A stretch of 57,537 bases of DNA, taken from Jaapia argillacea MUCL 33604. Lineage: Eukaryota > Basidiomycota > Agaricomycetes > Jaapiales > Jaapiaceae. The DNA lies in contig KL197767.1 in assembly GCA_000697665.1 (NCBI GenBank), forward strand, positions 1 through 57,537, written 5' to 3'. The notes below the pieces were generated by a model. The model searched no databases. It saw nothing but the letters and a program-made list of their open reading frames with translations, and was not told where the DNA came from. Shown here piece by piece: positions 1 through 11,300 of this stretch. A program made the translations under genes and the position numbers. How positions within the stretch are numbered: position 1 is the stretch's first letter; every line of letters begins with the position of its first letter.

Positions 1-1164
1 CGTAGAGGTCGAGTTCTGAGTAGTAAGTAGATCACCTAGTTCACGCGAACGATGCACTCATTGAAGAGGCCCGAACCGTGAAGTGAATAGTAAAGTGATG
101 ATCATTTGGAGACTAAGCTACGAGAGGATACAAAGACGATTCAAACTCCGACATGCAACCTCCTCCCCACCCTCTCTATCTCTATCCCCATCCTCCTTCT
201 TCCCTTTCTCCCTCTCCATTCACCCTATCCCCTCCAACTAAATATCTGTTCATTGATTCCAATTATGATGTGTAGCATAGTATCATAAATATCATATCAT
301 TCTCAATTAGATATTCATACAACGTCTATCTAATTGACCACCCAAAGGGGTCAAGTAGTGTCTCGAAAAGCTGGGACTTGGAGAATCCTCAGTGTATTTG
401 GAGCCCTCAAGGAATGACTACTTAGGCCTATAAGGGTGGCTTCAGTCACGTGTGCAAGTGAACTCCTCAGAGGATGTGTGCGGGGTAGAAGTCTGAAGAG
501 ATTCAGTGCCAATGCCGCTGATCATGAGCTTGTTCCTGGTCACAGAATGGGACCAGGTCTCGCTCAATATTTGCCTTACTGTATGTCGAACAAGCGATGG
601 GCAAGTTGACGCGTGTTGATTGGTTGATCCGTCTGTATGATGTACACGTCTGTCCTTAAAAAGTCGGAAAACCGACGAATTGAGGATCGGTGAATTCCAA
701 TGGCAAATTCGTTGGAATTCGCAAGATTTGGCAACAGGTTGGAATCCTTCGATCCGGATTCCTCACCTCAGATTGGCTTGACATGTGCCGCCGTCGGCCG
801 TTGATCGAGGCCTGCATTCCACACTTTCGTGGGCGAAAAATAATGTAAATGCACGGAACCGAACCAAAAACACTATAAGAAACTCTGGAGAGCTTCACCA
901 TTACACCACGGTGGCATGGAATTGGTTAGGTTAAGAGACATGGTAGACGAGCCCAGAGATTTAAACCCTAACCCTAGACTGATTCATGTATCCAAAATAG
1001 GAAGGTGGATGTGGCCGAAAAATGTGATGCTAGTCAGAAAGCTACAGAGATGATGTAAATTGAGATAGAACAATGATCTGAACAAGGATCCCACTCTCTA
1101 TATGAAGTGCCTTGACTGCGATGAATTGTGAAAGGCATGAGATGTTATCCACTCCTTGTACAAT
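1..1164. other. Intergenic, no gene recognised
   Basis: No convincing coding sequence on either strand; open frames are short and lack a promoter or splice context. It contains two neighbouring palindromes (663-720), listed separately, and two CCCTAA units at about 964-975, which are too few to call telomeric. The tandem array starts at its right edge. Confidence 0.6.
663..720. repeat. Two adjacent perfect short palindromes
   Basis: Positions 663-676 form GTCGG-AAAA-CCGAC, a 5-bp stem with a 4-nt loop. Positions 692-720 form a perfect 9-bp inverted repeat (GAATTCCAA and TTGGAATTC) around an 11-nt loop. Two hairpins 15 bp apart could be part of a decayed transposon end or a terminator-like structure. 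No target-site duplication or partner copy is seen. Confidence 0.45.
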
Positions 1165-4100
1165 ACAATGAGTCACCAAGCAGTCCCTAGACTACAACGT
1201 GTCCTGAAGAGCATTGGTCATAACTCAAGCTACCATTTGAAGACAGATAGTACAAGTCATCATGCAGTCCCTAGACTGCACTGTATCTTGGAGAGCATTG
1301 ATTGAAACCATAGCCGCCATTTGAACACAGATAGTACCAGTCACCATGCAGTCCCTGGACTACAACATGCTGTGGAGAGCATTGCTCCTAACCATAGCCA
1401 CCATCTGAACACAGATAGTGCCAGTCCCAATGCAGTTGCTGGACTATAATGTGTCCTAGAAAGCATTTGTCTTAACCATAGCCACCATTTGAACACAGAT
1501 TGTACCAATCACCATGCGGTCCCTAGACTACAACATGCTCTGGAGAGCATTGGTCCTAACCATAGCCACCATTGGAACACAGATAGTGCCAGTCCATACA
1601 CAGTTGCTGGACTATAATGTGTCCTAGAGAGCATTGGTCTTAACCATAGCCACCATTTCAATACAGAGAGTACCAGTCACCATGCAGTCCCTGGACTACA
1701 ACATGTTCTAGAGAGCATTGATTGTTCCGGTAGCCATCAGTTGAACACAGATAGTACCAGTCACCATGCAGTCTCTGGACTACAACATGCTCTGGAGAGC
1801 ATTGGTTCTAACCAAAGCCACTATCTGAATACAGATAGTACCAGTCCCCACGTAGTTGCTAGACTACAATGTGTCCCAGAGAGCATTGGTCTTAATCATA
1901 GCCACTATTTGAACACAGATAGTACCAATCACCATGCAGTCCCTGGACTACAACATGCTCTGGAGAGCATTGGTCCTAACCATAGCCATCATTGGAACAC
2001 AGATAGTGCCAGTCCCTACACAGTTGCTAGACTACAATGTGTCCTAGAGAGCATCAATCTTAACTATAGCCACCATTTCAATACAGAGAGTACCAGTCAT
2101 CATGCAGTCCTTGGACTACAATATGTCCTAGAGAGCATTAGTTGTTCTGGTAGCCATCAGTTGAACACAGATAATACCAGTCACCATACAGTCCCTGGAC
2201 TACAACATGCTCTGAAGAGCATTGGTCCTAACCATGGCTGCCATCTGAACACAGATAGTGCTAGCCCCCATGCAGTCACTGGACTACAATGTGTTCTAGA
2301 GAGCATTGGTCTTAACCATAGCCACCATTTGAACACAGATACTACTAGTCACCATGCAGTCCCTGGACTACAACATGCTCTGGAGAGTATTGGTCCTAAC
2401 TATAGCTGCCATCTGAACACAGACAGTGCCAGTCCCAACACAGTCACTGGACTACATTGTGTCCTAGAGAGCATTGGTCTTCACCATAGCCACTATTTCA
2501 ATACAGGGAGTACTAGCCACCATGCAGTCCCTGGACTACAAAGTGTCCTGGAGAGCATTGGTCTTACATATAGCCGATGTTTGAACACAGAGAGTACCAG
2601 TCACCATGCAGTCCCTGGACTACAACATGTCCTGGAAAGCATTGGTTATAAAGGTAGCTAACATTTGAACACAGATAGTGTCTGTCACCATGCAGTCCCC
2701 AGACTACAACTTGTCCTGGAGAGCATGAGTTGCTGTCATAGCCACCATTTGAACACAGATAGTGCCAGTCACCATGTAGTCCCCAGACTACGACGTGTCC
2801 TGGAGAGCATTGGCCTCAACCATAGGTGTCATTTGGACATAGAGGGTGCCAGTCACCATACAGTCCCTGGACTACAACATGTCCTAGAGAGCATTAGTTG
2901 TAACTGTAGCCGCCATATGAACACAGATAGTACATGCAGTCTCTGGACTACAATGTGTCCTGGAGAGCATTGGCCTCAACCATGGGTGTCATTTGGACAA
3001 AGAGGGTGCCAGTCAGCATGCAGTCCCCAGACTACAACTTGTCCTGGAGAGCATTGGTTACAGCCATAGCTGTCATTTGAACACAGATGGTACCAGTCAT
3101 CATGCAGTCCTTGGACTACAATATGTCTTGGAGAGCATTAGTTGTAATGGTAGCTGCCATTTGAATACAGATAGTACGTGCAGTCTTTGAACTACAATGT
3201 GTCCTGGAGAGCATTGGCCTTAACCTTGGCTGTCATTTGGATAAAGAGGGTGCCAGTCACCATGTAGTCCCTGGACTACAACATGTCCTAGAGTGCATTG
3301 CTTGTAACTGTAGCTGCCATTTGAACACAGATGGTATCAGTCATCATGCAGTCCTTGGACTACAACATGTCTTGGAGAGCGTTAGTTTTAACTGTAGCTG
3401 CCATTTGAACATAGATAGTAACAGTCATCATGCAGTTGCTGGACTACAACATGTCCTGGAGAGCATTACTTGTAATGGTTGCCGCCATTTGAACACAGAT
3501 AGTACTAGTTACAATGCAGTCTCTGGACAACAATGTGTCCTGGAGAGCATTGGCTTCAACCATGGCTGTCATTTGGACAAAGAGGGTGCCAGTCACCATG
3601 CAGTCCCTGGACTACAACATGTCCTGGAGAGCATTAGTTGTAATGGTAGCCACCATTTGAACACAGATGGTTCCAGTTACCATGCAGTCTCTGGACTACA
3701 ACGTGTCCTGGAGAGCATTAGTTGTCCTGATAGCCATCAGTTGAACACAGATAGTATCAGTCACCATGCAGTCTCTGAACTACAACATACTCTGGAGAGC
3801 ATTGGTCCTAACCATAGCCACTATCTAAACCCAGACAGTGCCAGCCCCCACGCAGTCATTGGACTACAATATGTCCTAGAGAGCATTGGTCATAACCATA
3901 GCCACTATTGGAACATAGAGAGTACCAGTCACTATGCAGTCCCTGGACTACAATGTGTCCTAGAGAGCATTGGTCTTGCACATAGCCGGCATTTGCACAC
4001 AGTGAGTACCAGTCACTATGCAGTCCCTGGACTACAACATGTGCTGGAGAGCATTAGTTATAAAGGTAGCCATCATTTGAACATAGATGGTGCCAGCTAC

Positions 4101-6072
4101 CATGCAGTCCCCAGACTACAACTTGTCCTAAAGAGCCTTAGTTGCAGCCATAGCTGCCATTTGAACACAGAGTGTGCCAGTTACCATGTAGTCCCTGGAC
4201 TACAATGTGTCCTAGAGAGCATTGGTCTTAACCATAGCCACCATTTGAACACAGAGAGTACCGGTCACTATGCAGTCCTCAGAGTACAATGTATCCTGGA
4301 GAGCATTGGTCTTAGACATAGCCACCATTTAAACACAGTGAGTACTAGTCACTTTGCAGTCTCTGGACTACAACATGTCCTGGAAAACATTGGTCCTAAC
4401 CACAGCCGCCATTTGAACACAGATATTACTAGTCACCATGCAGTCCCTGGACTACAATGTGTCTTGGAGAGCATTAGTTGTAATGGCAGCTGCCACCTGA
4501 ACACAGATAGTAGTAGTCACCATGCAGTCCCTGGACTACAACATGTCCCAGAGAGGATTAGTTGTAATGGTAGCCGCCATTTGGATGCAGATAGTGCCAG
4601 TCACCATGCAGTCCCTGAACTACAACATGTCCTGGAGAGCATTGGCCTCAACCATGGCTGTCATTTGGACATAGAGGGTGCCAGTTACCATGCAGTCCCT
4701 GGACTACAACATGTCCTAGAGGGCATTAGTTGTAACTGTAGCTGCCATTTGAACACAGATGGTACCAGTCATCATGCAGTCCTTGGACTACAACATGTCT
4801 TGGAGAGTATTAGTTGTAACAGTAGCCACTATTTGAACACAGATAGTACGTGCAGTCTCTGGACTACAATGTGTCCTGGAAAGCATTAGTTGTAATGGTA
4901 GCCCTCATTTGTCCACAGATAGTACCAGTCACCGTGCAGTCTCTGGACTACAACATGTCCTGGAGAGCATTAGTTATAGCGGTAGCCGCCATTTGAACCC
5001 AGATAGTGCCAGTCACCATGCAGTCCCTAAACTACAACATGTCCTGGAGAGCATTGGCCTCAACCATGGCTGTCATTTGGACATAGAGGGTGCCAGTTAC
5101 CATGCAGTCCCTAGACTACAACATGTCCTAGAGAGCATTAGTTGTAACTATAGCCGCCATTTGAACACAGATGGTACCAGTCATCATGCAGTCCTTGGAC
5201 TACAACATGTCTTGGAGAGCATTAGTTGTAACAGTAGCCACTATTTGAACACAGATAGTACATGCAGTCTCTGGACTACAATGTGTTCTGGAGAGCATTG
5301 GCCTCAACCATGGCTGTCATTTGGACACAGAGGGTGCCAGTCACCGTGCAGTCTCTGGACTACAATGTGTCCTGGAAAGCATTAGTTGTAATGGTAGCCC
5401 TCATTTGTCCACAGATAGTACCAGTCACCGTGCAGTCTCTGGACTACAACATGTCCTGGAGAGCATTAGTTGTAGCAGTAGCCGCCATTTGAACACAGAT
5501 AGTATCAGTCACCATGCAGTCTCTGGACTACAACATGTTCTGGAGAGCATTGGTCCTAACCATAGCTGCCATCTGAACACAGATAGTACCAGTCACCATG
5601 CAGTCCCTAGACTACAATATGTCCTGGAGGGCATTAGTTGTAACAGTAGCCGTCATTTGAACACAGATAGTACCAGTCACCATGTAGTCCCTGGACTACA
5701 ACGTGTCCTGGAGAGCATGGGCCTCAACCATGGCTGCCATTTGAACACAGATAGTCCCAGTCACCATGCAGCCCCTGGACTACACCGTGTTCTGAAGAGC
5801 ATTGGTCTCAACCACAGCTATCATTTGAGCATAGACAGTACCAGTCAGCATACAGTCCCTGGACTACAACATGGCTTAGAGAGCTTTGGTCATAACCACA
5901 GCCACCATTCAAACATAGATAGTACTAGTCACAATACAGTCCTCGAACTACAAGATGTCCTAGGCAGTGTTGATTGTAACCATAGCTGCGCTTTGATGAC
6001 AAATAGCGCCAGTCCGAATGCATTCCCCATACTGTAATGTGTCTTAGAAAGCTTCATCTTTACCATGGCCAC
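1165..6072. repeat. 84-bp minisatellite array, about 58 units
   Basis: Head-to-tail units recur every 84 bp; for example the TTGAACACAGATAGTACCAG start at 1741 recurs with changes at 1825. Because 84 is a multiple of 3, one plus-strand frame stays open for long stretches, with a 28-residue period around the motifs NTDS and GLQ-VLESI. That frame is broken by TAA stops near 1447 and 1615, by TGA codons, and by four units lacking about 8 bp (about 2933, 3174, 4844, 5256). No promoter or consistent start was seen. I therefore call it satellite DNA, not a repeat-protein gene, although translation of parts cannot be excluded. Units differ mostly at former CpG sites: CAACGTG against CAATGTG or CAACATG, and AGCCGCC against AGCCACC or AGCTGCC. 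The last unit is degenerate and abuts transposase-like sequence. Confidence 0.93.
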
Positions 6073-6098
6073 AGAGAGGACGTAAAGACAGATGCTAC

Positions 6099-6870
6099 TT
6101 ACAAACCGTCGGTGGCCTCGTCTTTTGGTATGGCTCGCCAGTTCATCACCACAAATCACTCGTTGCACTTCTCCTTGTAAACGGGAAAGTGAACTGTCGA
6201 ATTCCTAGGAAGACACTCAAATCAAATCAAATATTGACATCCGTGGAAGACGTACCTGAAAATATGAGATGCAATGTGGTGACGTCCCCTTGAAGAAACT
6301 CTCACTGGCTGTGTAACCGGCATCTCCGAAAATTCATATGAATGAGTATAAACACAGGAGAGTAGAGAGGGATCAAAAAACTTACTTACATACACTACAA
6401 TGCCAACCCTCCTCAGTGATGTTTGTGTCCGGATTTGCGCACTTCTCTCGTGTGAAGATAGCCCTCACATCGGTGGTGCGCTCACTCTTCCTTGAAGACA
6501 GTTTTGAACAAAAGTCGACACTTCGACAGGTGTTGCTCACCACACGGTCGCCGTCGAGGGTAGCCTTACACCGTTCATACTCCCTATCATCACCGCCGTC
6601 ATCCTCACTCCTCTCACCGTGGCACTCGACCCGGACATTTGTCTCGCCCTCACGATTGGGTGGTTTGGAAGCATCAGTGGGCTCGAGAGTCGCGTCCGAG
6701 TCAGAATCAAGGTCACTGTCGACGATGCGATATTGGGTAGTCGTGAGTCATTTCAGAGGAGCAGGGTTGTCGTCGTTGCCTTCTGCGAGGCCCTTTTTTG
6801 CCGTTGTGCAACGCGTTGATGAAACGGTTTTGATGGGTTCCGCGTTGTTGTTGGGTTCAGAGACGTGAGC
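6099..6870 (-). pseudogene. Decayed hAT-type transposase N-terminal (zinc-finger) fragment
   Basis: On the minus strand a frame from about 6860 runs through an acidic, low-complexity stretch (DSDLDSDSDA) into the motif EEGWHCSVC, followed by a GTAAGT donor near 6380. Further on come fragments reading SFFKG, DVTTL, HFPVYKEKC, then VVMNWRAIPKDE. This order (W-x-C-x-x-C, SFFKG, TTL, H-F-x-x-Y-K-x-x-C) is what I know from the BED-like zinc-finger N-terminus of basidiomycete hAT-family transposases. It is broken: a TGA lies in frame near 6770, one base appears to be missing between SFFKG and DVTTL, and a TGA interrupts after KEKCNE. No catalytic core or terminal repeats are visible, so this is a relic. 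Assignment to hAT rests on motif memory, not on a search. Confidence 0.55.
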
Positions 6871-7925
6871 CGAGGGGTGACTTGTTCGTCCAGAGCGCCG
6901 TGATCTAGCAACTTTGTTGGCAGGGGCTGTCCCAAGAAGTGAGAGAACATTCAGAGAATCAGGGATGGAGGAGCTTCATGACAAAACTTTGGATGGCCCC
7001 GAGATGGGGCCATTGTCGTCAGCATCATGGAAGAACACATTCCCAGACACATTCGCACCCTCCCAGCCTCAGAGCACCAAGTAAAACTTGAAAAGTGATC
7101 AGGGCTCCTCCTTTCAGCAATCTCGACGTAGTCGCGTCAACAGACTGTTGCCAATAGTAAAATCCCGACTAGGGAGGGCAATGTGGGGTGAAATGTGGCA
7201 CCGTCCCCTGTTAGCAGGTGTGGACGTGGCCCGTGGGTCACTGCCGCAGTAACTGTGATCTTTGCAACCGTGGCAACTTGAAGAGGCCACAAAGAAAGCA
7301 GGGGGATATTTGAATCTGGGGAGTCAGGAGTCAGGACATGCTATTGCATTGGGAAAGGACGACTGCGCACGAGATCTATTCGCATCGTCGTTGGTGGTGT
7401 GGAAGAGCTCAGCACATTGTGTTTGAAGTGGTGGCGGCAGACTCAACCTTCGGCCATCCCGCCGGTGGAGCTAACGCCTTCTAAACCTGTCGTCGGATGT
7501 CCCACACCCCTGCCACTGGGATTTCAATTTGCTTCCTGGAGTAAAAACCCCTTGTAGCATTAGAGAGCATAACTCATTTGGCATCTCTGGATTGTTTGCA
7601 TGGCTTTGAACATAATGCCGACACTGCTTGGTGGCAGAAAACCTAGGTCAACATGGCATTTGTTGTGCGGTGCCTTGGCATCTGTCGATTTCTGCCTGCA
7701 CTGCTGGGGTAAAAGTATAGGGGTTCAGACCCTTCAGGGCTTGGTCAAACAAATGGCTTGCTGCTGGGGCAGCGCGATAAAACAATGTAAGGATGACCTC
7801 GGTCGGGGCTTTGAAGGAAGGAAGTAATAGCAAAAAATGCATTAAGGGAAGCAACAAGTCAAACTCATATGAAACATTCGAGAAATCACTGAACGTGTCA
7901 AACTTGCAGGACATCGTCAAATCCA
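6871..7925. other. Intergenic, no gene recognised
   Basis: The first ~100 bp may hold more of the transposase relic upstream region. Elsewhere only short open frames without splice or promoter support. A 99-aa minus-strand frame at 7648-7947 overlaps the end of the neighbouring coiled-coil gene and shows no recognisable feature. Confidence 0.5.
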
Positions 7926-8735
7926 TTAATATGTTCCTCCGAGACATATCACCAGATCCCTCAATCTTTCCACCTCATCCAAGGCTGCCCGATGGCCCAA
8001 TCTCTCAACGCGCAGTTGTTGTTGGACCCTTACTCTCAGAACCCTCTCATCATCGCCATCATCGTTCGCCTCCTCTAGTTCTTTGCGCAACTGCTGGGCG
8101 GCATGTTCTTCCGTTCCAAGCTCGCTCCTCAAATCGCGGACCTTTTCCTTTGTGTTCTTCAAGGTTTGCCGCAACCTTGTACCCGCCCCCTTCAACTGAG
8201 TGATACATTTCTCTCCATTTTTCACCGTGGCTTTCAGCCGTGTTATTTCCTGCATGAAGTCGACACATAGTAAGCATTTGTATTAAATAGACAAAGAGTC
8301 GATGAAAAGAATCACCGCTTCCCCAGAGATGACCCTCAATTTCCAGGTACTCAAGTCATTGGTATTAGCTTTGTTCAAATTGAGTGCCATGTCCCATGAT
8401 GCTCAGACTTGGGTCTCACCGTCTTCGTTCAAGATGCCCACATCCTCGCCTCCTCTCATACCCAACCTGGATCCACGTGCAGGCGTAGTGGGAGCGGGCG
8501 ATGACAATCCCTCTGGGTTTGAGATGGTACGTGGCAGACGTCCTGGGAACGAGGTCGCCGTTGCAGAAGAAGGCGGCGAGAATATGTGCGGGGACGACAA
8601 AAGATCTGGAGAGACATTGGGATGCGACGGAGGCTTGATAGATGTCCCAGACGACACTGAAAAAGCCGAAGATAGTGACAAGACTGTGGGTTGTCGGAAC
8701 AATTTATAGGGATGGGGTGTAGATAACGGTTGCAT
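7926..8735 (-). CDS. Coiled-coil protein A of a tandem family
   Basis: Three exons are inferred: 8735-8420, 8368-8316 and 8249-7926, with introns of 51 and 66 nt bounded by GTGAGA/AAAG and GTGATT/GCAG. They give about 230 aa. Residues 1-105 are Ser/Pro-rich and probably disordered (SPPSSATATSFP). The short middle exon carries DLSTWK, 9 residues before a phase-0 junction. From about residue 124 to the end is a charged heptad coiled coil (EITRLKATVKNGEK, then LRSELGTEEHAAQQLRKEL). The start MQP resembles that of protein B. The promoter has TATTTAAG about 80 bp upstream. The function is unknown; a structural, adaptor or self-assembling role is only inference. The short middle exon is the least certain part. 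Confidence 0.6.
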
Positions 8736-8815
8736 GTTGTTGGAAAACTACACTGCGCCGAATTCGTAGTAGATTGGAGGGAGAATGGTGAAGAGGTAGA
8801 GTCCATTCATTCCTA

Positions 8816-8843
8816 CTTAAATACTCATGACTTGAGGCGGCAC
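8816..8843 (-). promoter_or_regulatory. TATA box plus shared upstream element, gene A
   Basis: Read on the plus strand: CTTAAATA at 8816-8823 (TATTTAAG on the coding strand), then GACTTGAGGCGGCAC at 8829-8843. A closely similar TATA-plus-element pair lies upstream of genes B and D, with looser versions at C and E. The TATA-to-ATG distance is about 81 bp. Confidence 0.5.
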
Positions 8844-9510
8844 TTAAAAATTCAACAAGTCCTGATAGCCTCCAGTTTATATACAACATCATACATCATC
8901 GCCAACATCAGGCCTTGCTCCTGGAGGGCCAAGGGTTATGTCCAAACCTTGCTGAAAGCGGTTCCCGCCCAGTCTAACCTCATCTCAACTAGCCAAGATC
9001 TCAAGCGCCGTGAATTGTTTCTGTTTCAATGCCTGTAGAGTCTTCAACAATGAGGCGATCATCACAATGGGGCAGGAGTTAGGGCGAAGCACCTCTTGCA
9101 CAACAACTACAACCAGGGACAGGTAAAGATCGGCAGTTATGTTGAGCATGGGACATGCCCGCATACCATGCAGTCCACTCGATATTGAAGTATCGTACAC
9201 GGCAGGATATGAACTGGCAGAGAACTGGGAGAAGGTCACAGAGGATAAGGTGGGCCCCTGGAGCACAGCATCAAAGACGATGAATATGTCCACTGTTAAA
9301 TGGTCAAGTGAGGAGATTGGGTAACAAATAGTACCAATTATAAAACGAGTCAAGAGTCCGTAGGGTACAGGCACGAGACGACAAAGGAGCGAATGAGGGG
9401 CTGACGCCAACTGGAACAGAGCGGCACTGATAAAAGATCAGAAGAGGCTTGTATATAAACATTCGAGCAAGACCTGATGTGCAGAACCGAGCAAACCACA
9501 GCTCAATGTG
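8844..9510. other. Intergenic, no gene recognised
   Basis: The spacer between coiled-coil genes A and B holds only short unsupported open frames on both strands. A further TATA-like TTTATATAC lies at about 8877 and could be an alternative promoter for gene A. Confidence 0.5.
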
Positions 9511-10363
9511 TCACACACCGCGGAACAAAAGCTTCAAATGTCGCAACTCTTTCAATGCCTCTTGGCAGTCACCCTTCGCATCAACAAGATCTTCTTCGAC
9601 ACCCTCTTTGGCGGCCCTCTCGGCATCCAGCTTCTCGACTGCACCCTCTAGCTCCACTCGCAGCTCATCAACAGCTTTACACCCCAAGTCTACCTCGACC
9701 TTGAGGACGTCAACCGACTCCTCCAAATCCTGAATCCGAACAAACAGTGTGGATTTCAACTCTTTCTCCGCCGCCATCCGTGTGCGGAGCTTTGCAATCA
9801 TGGTCCGCTGACCCTTGATCTTCTTGAGTCCCTCTTTCACATTGGTCTGGAGTTCTCGAATGTTCTAACAGCGATGTCACTTAGTAAAAGGGCAATGGGC
9901 CACGCGAATGAAACTGGGATCAAAAGGAGCGACTCACCGCATCAGACTTCAAAGAATTCATCTTCCACATTTCCAAGTCGGCAGATAGGGCTTCATGGAC
10001 GGTAACGGCGACGGCATTTGAGACCGCGACATTTGTGCCATCGCGCTCATCATTAGCCATTTCGCCTCGCTCATCCGTTAACATCATGTCTTGGAAAGAC
10101 GCAAAATGCGCCATGGAAGGGGACAACGGCTCTGTATCTGCCCTACAGGAACTGCTTGGCACGAAAAATCCCGAGGGCGGGTCGAGCGTAGCGGACGACG
10201 AGGACGAGATGGAGATAGTGTTGGGACCATGATACACAAGAGGCTCGAGAGGTACGCCAGATAGCCGAGAAGGCAAGAGTGCTGAGGAGGACGCCGACCG
10301 CGCATGGAAGATATTCCCTTGGCGGGACAGTGGCTTGGGGTGTGATGAGTCGGTGGGCTGCAT
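9511..10363 (-). CDS. Coiled-coil protein B of a tandem family
   Basis: Two exons, 10363-9938 and 9864-9511, are separated by a 73-nt intron (GTGAGT...TTAG) in phase 0, giving 259 aa. Residues 1 to about 90 are rich in Ser, Pro and Ala (SISSSSSATLDPPSG), then comes an acidic stretch (DERGEMANDERDG). DLEMWK lies 10 residues before the junction. Residues 143-259 form a long coiled coil (KLRTRMAAEKELK, RIQDLEESVDVLKVEVD, ELRVELEGAVEKLDAE). Exon 2 is 354 nt, exactly the length of the corresponding exon of gene D. A TATA box lies about 74 bp upstream of the ATG. There is no signal peptide or membrane segment, so a cytosolic or nuclear protein is likely. Function unknown. Confidence 0.68.
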
Positions 10364-10436
10364 GACTGCTGGGTAAGGGATGGGTGGTGCTGAGAGTTGA
10401 GGAAACAGGGTGTTGCAAAAAGCTCAGAATCCATGT

Positions 10437-10468
10437 GTTTATATACACGCAAGTTTGAGCGCCACTTG
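10437..10468 (-). promoter_or_regulatory. TATA box plus shared upstream element, gene B
   Basis: Plus-strand GTTTATATAC at 10437-10446 followed by GTTTGAGCGCCACTTG at 10453-10468. Compared with gene A the spacing differs by 1 bp and the element is the same except for GAGCGCC in place of GAGGCGG. Confidence 0.5.
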
Positions 10469-11248
10469 AATTCGCTGTCAGTGAGTCCATGGGAATCACG
10501 TCCAACTGATGAGGGATGTTAGAGATGGGTCATGCCATCCCCGACTCCTCACTTGTGAGGAAAGGGTCTCTGTCTGCAGCAAACGCACAAAAACAATACA
10601 AAGGTCAAATCGCGTGGGAATTTGGGCAAAATAGTACACCATTCGTCCGGCTTCGGGCCAGTTTGGTACAGTCCGGTTCCGCTTGTCCTCCTATAGGTGC
10701 AAAGAGTGTCGGGGACCTGGCGCTTGCGCTGCTACCGATGAGCGTGGCACGTCAAGTCTTCTTCCACGAGAAAAGAGTCCGCACGATTGGGGATAGATGC
10801 ATTCGGGTCCCGGCTGTCTTAGGAAGCAATCGACTTCTGGCCCGTCGACGCGGCGAATCGCATATCATGGACCCATGTAACAAAAGACTGCATAGGGAGC
10901 GGATTCGACAGTGCGACTAACCATTCAAGGCAATCAGCGATGATCAACGCTGAACTGGTTCAACACAATCATGGAGAATGTGGTGCCAGGGATAACCCCT
11001 AACCTAAGTACACCAATTGTTTGCAGTATCAGGCCAACAACATTTGAAACATGGCATCTGGCGTTAAGTTGATACAAGGGTCATGATTGCATGCAGCAGC
11101 ACACGAGGGTGAAATTTTCAAACAACTCGAGGCAGCAAGGGAAGCGAGGAACACTGCGTAACAGGGTCAGTGCAAAAGCGGACAAATGCATGATCGATCA
11201 TGACTCAAATGACATGAGGCAGGGCAGAGGGTTGAGCGACCTGAGAGG
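10469..11248. other. Intergenic, divergent promoter region
   Basis: The spacer separates minus-strand gene B from the plus-strand gene at 11301. A 134-codon plus-strand frame at 10516-10920 has no ATG at its start and no recognisable composition or motif, so I do not call it. GTTGAGCGACC at 11231-11241, just before the TATA box of the next gene, resembles the GAGCGCC core upstream of gene B. Confidence 0.45.
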
Positions 11249-11258
11249 TATATAATGC
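11249..11258 (+). promoter_or_regulatory. TATA box of the 11301 gene
   Basis: GTATATAATG lies about 45 bp upstream of the ATG at 11301, a spacing typical of fungal TATA-containing promoters. Confidence 0.5.
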
Positions 11259-11300
11259 TGCGAGCCAAATTTGTCAAGCATCCCCATTGGCCGATCTTCA

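Noticed and set aside
964-975. CCCTAACCCTAA-like telomeric motif
   Set aside because: Only about two units; expected by chance and not at a sequence end.
1741-6037. Long open frames (306, 550, 238 codons) reading a 28-residue repeat protein
   Set aside because: They follow from an 84-bp unit (28 codons). The frame is interrupted by stops and by 8-bp deletions, there is no promoter or fixed start, and variation tracks CpG decay instead of codon position.
1165-6072. CRISPR-like array
   Set aside because: The whole 84-bp unit repeats with no unique spacers, and the sequence is eukaryotic.
6338-6868. 176-codon plus-strand frame
   Set aside because: The opposite strand carries the transposase-like zinc-finger pattern, so this frame is its shadow.
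7715-7735. GGGGTTCAGACCC resembling a tRNA T-arm
   Set aside because: No acceptor, D-arm or anticodon stem could be folded around it; no tRNA was found anywhere in the window.
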